DNA from: Candidatus Zixiibacteriota bacterium
Lineage (GTDB): Bacteria; Zixibacteria; MSB-5A5; GN15; JAAZOE01
Length of the DNA: 20,290 nt
NCBI GenBank assembly: GCA_030588275.1
Contig: JAUUYJ010000008.1
Span: forward strand, 1 to 20,290
Direction: 5' to 3'
The stretch's first letter is position 1. Every line of letters starts with the position of its first letter. The notes beneath the pieces were generated by a model, which saw only the letters and a list, made by a program, of their open reading frames with translations, was not told where the DNA came from and made no database searches. Positions 8,338 to 15,494 of this stretch are shown one piece after another. The position numbers were made by a program, and so were the translations under genes.

Positions 8338-8539
8338 CCGGCCGACCGTTTTAGAGCGCCCCAAATGGTATGGGTCCTTCACAAAAAGTTAGTATTATAG
8401 GAAATAAAATATGTTCATTAGCTTCTCTGGCTAATATACAAAATATTTGATATGATCGGTGGAAACAAACCGGTCGTTGGTGCCGACTAATTTGGCAATA
8501 AAAGATTTTTTACGATTATTCTGCTTGAAAGATATCTGG
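8338..8539. other. Convergent intergenic region
   Basis: This lies between the ends of two convergent transcripts (DUF4097 gene and HDOD gene). A 6-bp A/T-rich hairpin (ATTAGC/GCTAAT, 8417-8435) is present, but no T-tract follows it on either strand. I find no convincing intrinsic terminator and no coding sequence. Confidence 0.4.
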
Positions 8540-9859
8540 CTAATGAGATTCTGACAGTTCTTTTGTTCTGGTCTGCTCCAGAGCTTCGATCTGCTTTTTT
8601 AAATTATCTTCAATATCCAGAATTGATGTCTCATCATGATAATGAGTGATGTCAAAGCTGGACAGCTTTTTTAACTCTTCCAGGACTAAGCTGATTGTCT
8701 CGACCGCTCGTACGATGGTTCCCATCGATTGCTCGGCCATCCCTTTATCATCTTTTACACGCCCCTTTTGCAAAGCCAACTCAACTAATTGAGCCCGTCC
8801 AAGAATTGTCGCTGAGGCATTGTTGATGTAATGGGACAATGTCGCCGTAATCGTTTTGAGAGAATCAAGAGCCGCCTTTTTCATCTGATCCCGCGCCAAC
8901 TGCGATTGCATCTGGCGATTTTCCTTCAGAGTAGATTCGACCATAAGGTACTGCTTGTAAATTAGACGATTGGCCGATTCGAGAAGATCAGGCACCGAGC
9001 CGATTTTGATCTCTAGGAATTGAGATTCCTTTATCAGCATCCCCAGCGTTTTTTCCTGAATCTCGGCCAAAACAGTCGATCCGATTCCGAGTGAATCGGA
9101 GAGATGATTAATCCGGTTCAAATTTTCAGTAGTCAGAGGGGGCCCCTGACATACTTTAAATTTGGAAATGAGATTACCGAGGGCTACAATTCGGGCCAGC
9201 CGGTTGGCCGGTATTTCTTCATGCACTTCAAACTCTTCGTGATGCTTTGAGATTGCATCACCCAGCAAGGACGGAAGCTTCCATTGCGTAAGAAGAAACT
9301 TGGCAACGCGGGAATGATTGGTTCCCCAAGCCGCTTCTTCCAGCTTAACAAGTGATTCGCCCGATTCGACCAGTTTCCAGACCCGGCTAAATTGATCGCT
9401 AAAATTTGACTCCAGAACAAGAATTCCGATATCGTGCATTAGGCCAGCAATAAACGCCTCTTCGGAAGGGCGATAGGAACAGGCTTGAGCAATTTCTCGA
9501 CAAGCTATGGCGACCTCAAGAGAATGACGCCAAAAGCGAAGTCGATCAACAACCGGCTGGGAAATTTCAAAAAGGCCATAGATTCCAGACGATAGAGCCA
9601 TCGCCTTAACAGCCCGTATCCCAAGCGTAACAACCGCCTGATTAATTGTTGTAACTTCCCTCCCCTGCCCATAATAGGCTGAGTTGGAAATCCGCAACAT
9701 GCGGGCGGTTAGAGCCGGGTCCTTCATAATAATATCGGCAATATCACTGGCAGTCGAGGCGTCATCGTCGGCGACCCGGACAACCTCAGCCAAGACTTGC
9801 GGCAGGGAGCTTATTTCCCGGTTATCTTTGAGAATTTCAAATATTTTATCTTCAGCCAT
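8540..9859 (-). CDS. HDOD-domain protein with C-terminal HisKA-like dimerisation region
   Basis: This is a 439-residue cytoplasmic protein. The ATG at 9859 is chosen because AGGA lies 8 nt upstream and the HDOD domain starts at once; an upstream TTG at 9940 would lie inside the preceding gene. Residues about 5-205 are the HDOD domain ('SLPQVLAEVVRVADDD', 'LTARMLRISNSAYYG', MHDIG at 141-145). HDOD proteins are HD-superfamily relatives used as signalling or regulatory scaffolds, usually without proven hydrolase activity. Residues about 333-402 look like a histidine-kinase DHp hairpin: LSHYINNASATILG has the candidate phospho-acceptor H343, and a second helix ends ELKKLSSFDI. No ATP-binding catalytic domain follows; the protein ends in a charged helix. 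It starts 44 bp beyond the exonuclease stop and is the last gene of the unit. Its partners are unknown. Confidence 0.85.
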   Translation of the reverse strand: MAEDKIFEILKDNREISSLPQVLAEVVRVADDDASTASDIADIIMKDPALTARMLRISNSAYYGQGREVTTINQAVVTLGIRAVKAMALSSGIYGLFEISQPVVDRLRFWRHSLEVAIACREIAQACSYRPSEEAFIAGLMHDIGILVLESNFSDQFSRVWKLVESGESLVKLEEAAWGTNHSRVAKFLLTQWKLPSLLGDAISKHHEEFEVHEEIPANRLARIVALGNLISKFKVCQGPPLTTENLNRINHLSDSLGIGSTVLAEIQEKTLGMLIKESQFLEIKIGSVPDLLESANRLIYKQYLMVESTLKENRQMQSQLARDQMKKAALDSLKTITATLSHYINNASATILGRAQLVELALQKGRVKDDKGMAEQSMGTIVRAVETISLVLEELKKLSSFDITHYHDETSILDIEDNLKKQIEALEQTRTKELSESH

Positions 9860-9902
9860 AATCTGTTTCCTACTGAAGTTATCGACCTGTGAGGGCAAAG
9901 AT

Positions 9903-11123
9903 TTAGAGACTTTTTGAGTCTGTTTTGGCAGATTTTCCAATCAACCGGCGACGCCGGTGGATGAGAGCCTTTTTTCGGGACGGAGTCACCGTCATCGACA
10001 AGAGCAAATCAACCGTCTCCAGAGCCGCCTCCGGCTGTTTCTGGCGATGCTCCTGATCCTTGGCCAACTCTAAAAGATGGCCATAGATAGATTGGCCGGA
10101 GGATGATCTGGCCACCTCCGCCCAAATTTGGCGGGCCGGTTCCAACTGCCCGATCGTTTTGAGAGCCAGAGAGTATTTGAGGAGCCCAACGGCTGAACAT
10201 TCTTCAATATATCCGGGAGTAACGCGCTCGATAAAGTGGATAAGTTCCTGATACCGTTTGTTCCGATAATAATGATTGATGACCCCCTCCAGAAGGGTCG
10301 CCCGATTTATCAATTCCGGGCGGGTAATAATCTCCGGGATATAGCGGGTGACCAAAGCCAAAGAGATAATATCGAGCCGATTGTGGCGAATAATTTCCGG
10401 TATTTTTCCCGGCTGGCGGTCGTAAAGATAATCAAAATATTTGGACGGAATGAGATATCCGGGAATATCCTCTCCCCGATCGAAAGAGAGCAGATTTTTC
10501 TCCATTGAGATCAACGAGGCATCCTCCCCCAGTTTACCAAAGAGGGAACGGGCCGGATGAAGGCTGTCGAGGTGATCCCCATATTCCGGGATATCCATCC
10601 GATTGAGGGTCAGGCGGTTTTTTAGAAGTGGCCAGTCGTACGATTTGCCGTTATATGAAACCAACGATGTTTCCGGCGTAATATGGCTCATGGCAAGGTT
10701 TAAGAAAAGCTCTTCGTCCGGGTAATCGGGCAAGAAATACTGCACGACTCGAAAGCAGTTTTTGTGAAAGAAACCGAACCCGATCAGAAAGGCCAGGATT
10801 CCGGCACCACCGGAGAGGCCGGTTGTTTCGGTATCAAAAAACAGAAAGCTGGTCGGATCTAATATCTCTTCGCCGCCTCGGGTTGTAAAATGCCAGCGCC
10901 GGTACAAATTCGGCTGAAGGTGATCGTCAATATCCTTAATCTCACTATAAGGAAATAGATGAATATCGTCGATTATGCGCAAGACCCGACCACCTTCACG
11001 GTCGATAACTTCGGCCCCAATCAGTTCGGATAAAAGAGGCAGATTATCTTCGGCGGTACCGGTGTCACCCGGAAGTTCAATAAAACGATCAAGCGTTTTG
11101 AGGCGGTCTATTTTTTTACTCAT
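9903..11123 (-). CDS. YprB-like DEDD-type exonuclease (RNase H-like) with TPR-like C-terminus
   Basis: This is a 406-residue protein of the YprB / RNase_H_2 family of predicted 3'-5' exonucleases. The DEDD catalytic motifs are all present: motif I FFDTETTG (D97, E99), motif II SYNGKSYDWPLL (D163) and motif III HNRLDIISL (H247, D251). LDSLHPARSLFG at about 185-196 also fits the family. The preceding ~90 residues are an uncharacterised N-terminal extension. The C-terminal third (about 265-400) is helical with TPR-like pairs ('ALKTIGQLEPARQIWAEVA'), seen in several YprB relatives. No signal peptide is present, so it acts in the cytoplasm. The start overlaps the HEAT-protein stop by 4 bp (ATGA), indicating translational coupling. 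The substrate (DNA or RNA) is not determinable here. Confidence 0.85.
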   Translation of the reverse strand: MSKKIDRLKTLDRFIELPGDTGTAEDNLPLLSELIGAEVIDREGGRVLRIIDDIHLFPYSEIKDIDDHLQPNLYRRWHFTTRGGEEILDPTSFLFFDTETTGLSGGAGILAFLIGFGFFHKNCFRVVQYFLPDYPDEELFLNLAMSHITPETSLVSYNGKSYDWPLLKNRLTLNRMDIPEYGDHLDSLHPARSLFGKLGEDASLISMEKNLLSFDRGEDIPGYLIPSKYFDYLYDRQPGKIPEIIRHNRLDIISLALVTRYIPEIITRPELINRATLLEGVINHYYRNKRYQELIHFIERVTPGYIEECSAVGLLKYSLALKTIGQLEPARQIWAEVARSSSGQSIYGHLLELAKDQEHRQKQPEAALETVDLLLSMTVTPSRKKALIHRRRRLIGKSAKTDSKSL

Positions 11124-11965
11124 TTGGGCGGTTGATAATCGGGGTCAATTTTTGTCGCCGCCTCTAATGCCACCGGGTAATCAGACTTTTCTGTGTCAGT
11201 TAGAAAAGGCTCGATCAGATTGAATTCATACTGGCAGGAATCGGTTGCGATAATTGATAGAAGCAGTTTGGTCGGCATCGATGGCAGATTCGCTAACCGT
11301 TTTGAGAACAGCTTCGCTTTAACATCACAATCCAAGTTACCAAGCGCATCACGAGCCGACATCCGCACCCCATAATAGCTGTCGTCAAGAGCAATTATCA
11401 GATCCGAGGTCAGATCGGGATGATTCAGCCGACCGGCCGAAACCGCCGCCATCGTCCGAACCAGTTCGTTCGGGTCGGACAACAATGATCGGATACCGTT
11501 TTCTGCACGCACATCACCTATTTTTCCCAAAGCCCGAATCGCTTGATACCTGACCCAGTAGTAATTGTTGTCTGTTACTGTTAGTAAATTTTCAACTGAC
11601 GAACTATCGGGAATATAGAACAGAAAAAGGCAGACGCGCGAGAGTGTGAGAGAATCGGCTGTCATGAGGGCATCATTCAACGAGGGAACGGCGGCAAGTC
11701 CGATCTTTTGAAATATCTGCCTGAGAGTAATCCGTTCGCGGGCATCGGTCGTCCCCAGTTGCGGCATCAAAAAAGGAATAATCTCTTCACCATATTCAGC
11801 CATATCATCCATCGTCGGTTGTACCATCTCGCGGTACTTCATCGCCCCAGAGGAAGCGATGACAAACATCGAATCGACCGTCTCTTTGGTCAGTTCGGAA
11901 CTGGCCGGTGCGGCCAAAGTCAGAAGCAACATGCCGAGGGTCAGCTGTTTTATTAGATTTTTCAT
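11120..11965 (-). CDS. Exported HEAT-repeat protein
   Basis: This is a 281-residue protein with a signal peptide (1-23, hydrophobic core LTLGMLLLTLA, ending APASS). The mature part is a string of HEAT / PBS-lyase-like helical repeats. The clearest are 'YYWVRYQAIRALGKIG' (135-150), 'NELVRTMAAVSAGRL' (166-180) and 'YYGVRMSARDALGNL' (197-211), with weaker units before (about 60-120) and after. Such repeats usually form protein-binding superhelices; there is no catalytic motif. It overlaps the upstream GND-Y repeat gene by 4 bp and the downstream exonuclease by 4 bp, so it is tightly coupled to both. An interaction with the GND-Y protein in the periplasm is a reasonable inference but is not shown by the sequence. 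Confidence 0.82.
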   Translation of the reverse strand: MKNLIKQLTLGMLLLTLAAPASSELTKETVDSMFVIASSGAMKYREMVQPTMDDMAEYGEEIIPFLMPQLGTTDARERITLRQIFQKIGLAAVPSLNDALMTADSLTLSRVCLFLFYIPDSSSVENLLTVTDNNYYWVRYQAIRALGKIGDVRAENGIRSLLSDPNELVRTMAAVSAGRLNHPDLTSDLIIALDDSYYGVRMSARDALGNLDCDVKAKLFSKRLANLPSMPTKLLLSIIATDSCQYEFNLIEPFLTDTEKSDYPVALEAATKIDPDYQPPK

Positions 11966-13896
11966 TGGGCCGCTCCTTTCTCTGTCAGGCTATCCGGTTT
12001 GGGAATAGTGCGATCTAATCCTCCCCCCCACTTACCGTTCGTTCTCCAGAACTGGTTGTTTAGGCCATTGCCATCGTAGCGATCATCTCCATCAAGGTCG
12101 AGAAAGAGACCGATTGAGCCGTAATCACGACGCGGGTTGCCATATCCCTGAGTGTTGCTGGAGGTGAAAACGTAGTATCCATCGTTGCCGGTCAGGTCGA
12201 AGAAAAGACCGATCCCATTCGCCTGCCCGGCTCCCTGCGCCAAACCGTTAGCAGAATAGATGTCGTTGCCGCCTCGGTCAAGAAGCCAGCCGCATGAATA
12301 ATCATGGCCGCACCCCTGACAGACACCATGCGACCGATATACATCATCGCCGTCGCAATCTAAAAGCATCCCCAAAGTCATGTGCGCCCCGGCTCCCTGT
12401 GCATATTGGTATGACGAATAAAGGTCGTTGCCCGACTTGTCATAGATCAAACCCAGCGACCACCAGTAGGATGACCCTTGTGTAAAAAAGTCGGCGACGT
12501 AAGAATCATTCCCACTATAATCACAGATGAATCCAAACCCGCCCGACATGTGTGGCCTGAGACCGATTGCGAAACCTTGGGACAACGATTGGTAATGATC
12601 GCCCGGATGGAAGAACTCTTTGTATTTTGGCTGGACGATGTAGCTGTCGTTCCCATCATGATCGACAATCCCACCGATGCCTCGTACAAACCCCATCCCC
12701 TGGCAGTACAGATTCCCGGAATAACTGTCGTTTCCTTGATTATCAATTAATAGTCCGATCCCAAAAGTCCCGGCTCCCTGCGTGAAGGTGTCGCCAAAGT
12801 AGCTGTCGTTCCCTTTTTTATCCCAAAGAAGTCCGATACCAAAATATCCACATCCGAGCGAGAAGTTTTTACCCCGATAGATATCGTCCCCTTCGCCATC
12901 GAGCAAAATCGAGTATGATAGCGCACCAGAGGCAAGGGCAAAATCTGATTCAGCCGAGTAATAATCATCTCCGGAATAATCGAGGATTACTGTTGGGTGG
13001 GGATTTTCGATGTCATAATCAAGGTAATAGCTATCATTACCACCGGGATCGATAATCAACGCAAAATCACCTCGGTATATGTCGTCCTCGAACGTCCCCA
13101 GTGCAATTTTGAACTCGCCCACGATGGTGTCATATCTTTCGATTTCTTTGGGATTTAAAGTAACCTTTCCTGTTGCTTCATCACGCGTCATCCTGCACTC
13201 AACTGTATAATACAACGCTCCGGAATATGTAGCAAATCTGGATAACTCAATAAAGTTTTGGATGTCCGGAGTTCTGATATTTTGAGCCGATGAAGCGAAC
13301 CGCTTGGTAAGTTCTTCTTCGATCTGCTGGATCGAATCTAACTGTTCGTTTGAGTAAATACGGTAATCATCGACATCAAGAATCAGTTCTTTGTATTTGG
13401 ACGCTATGAATTCTTTCTGCGAATCGGCAATATCCATCTTCATCGTTACGAACCGGTCAAGCCGTTCGGAAAACTTATCTACAATCCAATCTTTGATATC
13501 TTTGTTCTCCCAGGAGGACTGGTCTTCTGTTGGTATTTCCAGATTCTTAAATTCGCCGTCAAAAAGGCTATTTAGCATATTTAAAAAATTAAAGATGCTA
13601 TCATCTGTTTGTATTTCAGCCGCCAGATTATCAGCGAAATCGGCCATCAACAGTGGTTGAGCCATCAAGCTGTCAACAATCTTCAAACGGTAGGGGTCTT
13701 TGTCGGTGTAATCGCCCCGGAATGTGAAGTCATCACGGGTCAGAAGTAAACGATTCAATAGCTGATCCATTCCGTCAGATAATAGACTGTCTTTGTTTAG
13801 AGGGATTGAATCGGTCGGCAACTCTTGTGCGATTACAGATCCACACGAGAGAAGCAAGACAAGCGTTAAAGATAGAATGGGAATAAATGTTTTCAT
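11962..13896 (-). CDS. Exported protein with twelve DxxG[ND]DxY repeats (unrecognised family)
   Basis: This is a 644-residue exported protein that I do not recognise as a named family. The N-terminus is a signal sequence; LLSC at 15-18 could be a lipobox, and VIAQ at 21-24 could be a normal cleavage site. Residues about 25-265 are mostly helical and charged, without a recognisable domain. Residues about 281-627 hold twelve repeats of roughly 27 residues: two or three hydrophobics, D-x-x-G-[ND]-D-x-Y, a variable stretch, often [AT]QG-x-G, then G-[IL]-G. The aspartates resemble single RTX-type calcium-binding turns ('GGxGxDxY'), so calcium binding is possible. Units nine and ten are Cys/Gly-rich (CQGCG). 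It is the first gene of a four-gene unit and overlaps the HEAT gene by 4 bp. No Shine-Dalgarno precedes the ATG; the promoter position suggests a leaderless mRNA. Confidence 0.8.
   Translation of the reverse strand: MKTFIPILSLTLVLLLSCGSVIAQELPTDSIPLNKDSLLSDGMDQLLNRLLLTRDDFTFRGDYTDKDPYRLKIVDSLMAQPLLMADFADNLAAEIQTDDSIFNFLNMLNSLFDGEFKNLEIPTEDQSSWENKDIKDWIVDKFSERLDRFVTMKMDIADSQKEFIASKYKELILDVDDYRIYSNEQLDSIQQIEEELTKRFASSAQNIRTPDIQNFIELSRFATYSGALYYTVECRMTRDEATGKVTLNPKEIERYDTIVGEFKIALGTFEDDIYRGDFALIIDPGGNDSYYLDYDIENPHPTVILDYSGDDYYSAESDFALASGALSYSILLDGEGDDIYRGKNFSLGCGYFGIGLLWDKKGNDSYFGDTFTQGAGTFGIGLLIDNQGNDSYSGNLYCQGMGFVRGIGGIVDHDGNDSYIVQPKYKEFFHPGDHYQSLSQGFAIGLRPHMSGGFGFICDYSGNDSYVADFFTQGSSYWWSLGLIYDKSGNDLYSSYQYAQGAGAHMTLGMLLDCDGDDVYRSHGVCQGCGHDYSCGWLLDRGGNDIYSANGLAQGAGQANGIGLFFDLTGNDGYYVFTSSNTQGYGNPRRDYGSIGLFLDLDGDDRYDGNGLNNQFWRTNGKWGGGLDRTIPKPDSLTEKGAAQ
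12016..13056 (-). repeat. Twelve ~27-residue DxxG[ND]DxY repeats
   Basis: Successive units include IIDPGGNDSY, VILDYSGDDYY, LLDGEGDDIY, LLWDKKGNDSY, LLIDNQGNDSY, GIVDHDGNDSY, FICDYSGNDSY, LIYDKSGNDLY, MLLDCDGDDVY, WLLDRGGNDIY, LFFDLTGNDGY and LFLDLDGDDRY. Between them, QGxG and GIG/GLG motifs recur. The sixth unit has an insertion of about 20 residues. The DNA copies are diverged, so this is an old array. Confidence 0.8.
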
Positions 13897-13910
13897 GCCA
13901 TATTATGGCA
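13896..13910. promoter_or_regulatory. Perfect 15-bp palindrome covering -10 and first base of the start codon
   Basis: TGCCATA-T-TATGGCA is a perfect 7+1+7 inverted repeat. It overlaps the whole predicted -10 element of the GND-Y operon promoter and the first base of its ATG. A dimeric repressor bound here would block the promoter. As RNA it could form at most a small 5-bp hairpin. Confidence 0.45.
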
Positions 13911-13931
13911 GGTGTAGCAATCTTAAGTCAA
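13902..13931 (-). promoter_or_regulatory. Sigma70-like promoter for the GND-Y / HEAT / YprB / HDOD unit, predicted leaderless
   Basis: On the minus strand TTGACT (13926-13931, five of six consensus bases) and CATAAT (13902-13907, five of six) are 18 bp apart, with a TGC extended -10 just upstream of CATAAT. Only 5 bp separate the -10 from the ATG at 13896-13894. Transcription would therefore begin at or next to the A of the start codon, giving a leaderless message. The absence of a Shine-Dalgarno fits this. Confidence 0.5.
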
Positions 13932-13936
13932 TCACT

Positions 13937-13990
13937 AATTACACGAATCCATCGTGGCTCACGAATCCATCGCATCTAACGAGTTCATCC
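13937..13990. repeat. Three 18-bp direct repeats upstream of the GND-Y promoter
   Basis: Read on the minus strand, three contiguous 18-mers begin GGATGAACTCGT, CGATGGATTCGT and CGATGGATTCGT. The two promoter-proximal copies (13955-13972 and 13937-13954) are identical over 13 bp (CGATGGATTCGTG). The distal copy (13973-13990) matches 9 of the first 12. They end about 5 bp before the predicted -35. They may be activator-binding iterons, or they may be chance or decayed coding repeats. Confidence 0.4.
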
Positions 13991-14016
13991 TGTTACTCCA
14001 ATGGCGTGATACCCTG

Positions 14017-14817
14017 TCACCGAGACATTACCTTCGGCTTGACGACATATACCCAGGCCGGGAGGATCGGGAAGATCATCTTGAACATCCAGCGAGGCAA
14101 GCGAGCCAACCATGAATTTGGTTTGATGACATCGGTAGATGAGAATTTCTCCGGATCGGCGACAATCTTTTCGGTGTAGTCGATCATGTCAAAGTTTTTG
14201 AGCAGTTTTTTTAGATTGCGAAGCGACAACAGATAGACATCGTATTTAACTTTTCGACCCATCAGCTTCAGATACAGATGCGACATTTTCATCGGCATCC
14301 AGGACAAAAATGGAAGAAAATAATGCCCTTCTATTAAGACAAAACGGTTCCCTGCACCAAAATAGCAGAACCCCTCAGGACTCAAGAGCCGTTCGATTTC
14401 ATACGCCAACCCATGCTGGTCTTCGACATGTTCGTAAACCTGATTGCAGATAATAACATCGACCGAACCGTCGGCCAAGGCGGACTTGGTCCCATCGGAA
14501 CAGATGTAATCAATGTTTGTCTCCTGCGAGTTGCCTTTACCTGAGTGCAGTCCGACATGATCGACATCCAGAGCAACGATCCGCTTGAAATGCTTGGCGA
14601 AGAAATCGGTCATTATCGAAGTTGATGCTCCGAGGTCAAGCGCCACCAACTGATCCAGCGGACGGTCGGCGTAATCGGCACAGACGGCGATCACTTTGGC
14701 CGCTTTTTGATACCTTTGATCGGTGTCGTACAAAACCGGGAACCGTTCGGAAAAGGTCCCTTCTTTTTCGTAGGCGTAATTAACATTTACCCGTGCGGCA
14801 TCTTTGATATCATTCAT
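14017..14817 (-). CDS. Class I SAM-dependent methyltransferase
   Basis: This is a 266-residue methyltransferase of the Methyltransf_11 type. SAM-binding motif I is VALDLGAST (58-66), the acidic loop after strand 2 is ALDVD (82-86), and ICSDG (105-109) follows. The post-motif is IICNQVYEHVED (122-133). Residues about 150-260 are hydrophobic and basic ('GHYFLPFLSWMP', 'PRWMFKMIFPILPAWVYVV') and may contact the membrane or a lipid-linked acceptor. It is the last gene of the glycan cluster and overlaps the preceding methyltransferase by 4 bp (ATGA). From context I infer methylation of a glycan or its lipid carrier; the acceptor is not visible from sequence. Confidence 0.85.
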   Translation of the reverse strand: MNDIKDAARVNVNYAYEKEGTFSERFPVLYDTDQRYQKAAKVIAVCADYADRPLDQLVALDLGASTSIMTDFFAKHFKRIVALDVDHVGLHSGKGNSQETNIDYICSDGTKSALADGSVDVIICNQVYEHVEDQHGLAYEIERLLSPEGFCYFGAGNRFVLIEGHYFLPFLSWMPMKMSHLYLKLMGRKVKYDVYLLSLRNLKKLLKNFDMIDYTEKIVADPEKFSSTDVIKPNSWLARLPRWMFKMIFPILPAWVYVVKPKVMSR

Positions 14818-15494
14818 TTCAGTTTCAACCTGTATATTTGTGAAAGGGAAAACAGTCCCGGTATCAGATTTGCCAGCATCCGGCCAACTCTCCCCAACAA
14901 TTTAAAGCGGGGTGGGATGACCGAAACGTTGATTGTTTTTTCTACCGATAGCCCGGTTTTTTCGAAGAGTTCCCTGCCCCTTTTGGGTGTGAAAAGTCGA
15001 ATGTGCGATTCGTCAAAATGGCCCAGATGCGATTTTCCAAACAGCAGTCTCAGACGTGCCAGTAGGTGGTATTCGTTCGGGACAGAAATTATCAAAAAAC
15101 CGTTCCGATACAGAGCTGATTTAAAGCGGTCGATAACGACAATCGGATCAAAAACTTGCTGGAGTACCTCCAGACAAAGGATGCCATCATATTTACCGGG
15201 GAGATTCTCGTTTTCCAGATCGCACAAACAGGCCTCATACCCGTTGTCGCATAAAAATGAAACGGTATCACTCGACATATCACAACCGCTGATATCGAAA
15301 CCCGCCTCACCCAACTGCATCATGATGACGCCACGCCCACACCCGGCATCAACCAGTTTGATATTTTTATTATCCCCAATAAGCTGGGCAACCAAATCGG
15401 ACCGTTGGACCGATCGGGTATCAGCCGAGTCGATATCGCGCGTCTGCCAGTAATGGTTGAAGTACGCCTTCTTTTCGTCCCGTGTATCTAACAT
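14814..15494 (-). CDS. Class I SAM-dependent methyltransferase, second of the pair
   Basis: This is a 226-residue methyltransferase. Motif I is VDAGCGRG (48-55), followed by GCDMS (70-74) at the end of strand 2, and ILCLEVLQQVFDP (105-117), where relatives usually have 'LEVLEHV'. IISVPN (135-140) is the strand 5 signature. A C-terminal region with 'HFDESHIRLFTPKRGRELFE' is typical of methyltransferases found in surface-polysaccharide clusters, often of the UbiG/Methyltransf_23 type. Its ATG overlaps the GT4 stop by 7 bp. It differs enough from its neighbour that the pair is not a recent duplication, so the two may act at different positions or on different acceptors. Confidence 0.85.
   Translation of the reverse strand: MLDTRDEKKAYFNHYWQTRDIDSADTRSVQRSDLVAQLIGDNKNIKLVDAGCGRGVIMMQLGEAGFDISGCDMSSDTVSFLCDNGYEACLCDLENENLPGKYDGILCLEVLQQVFDPIVVIDRFKSALYRNGFLIISVPNEYHLLARLRLLFGKSHLGHFDESHIRLFTPKRGRELFEKTGLSVEKTINVSVIPPRFKLLGRVGRMLANLIPGLFSLSQIYRLKLK

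Noticed and set aside
8417..8435. A/T-rich hairpin between convergent genes as a bidirectional terminator
   Set aside because: The stem has only two G/C pairs and no T-run follows on either strand.
9860..9940. Longer HDOD protein starting at TTG 9940
   Set aside because: The extension would overlap the exonuclease gene by 38 bp and has no good ribosome site. The ATG at 9859 has AGGA 8 nt upstream and directly precedes the domain.
9903..11965. HEAT protein plus exonuclease as an anti-phage defence pair
   Set aside because: The HEAT protein has a clear signal peptide and would not meet a cytoplasmic nuclease. No other defence or mobile-element gene is nearby.
12447..12785. Several overlapping open frames on both strands inside the GND-Y gene
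   Set aside because: They are shadows of the repetitive coding sequence, with no ribosome sites and no recognisable protein features.
13937..13990. 18-bp repeats as a CRISPR array
   Set aside because: The copies abut with no unique spacers, are only 18 bp and number three.
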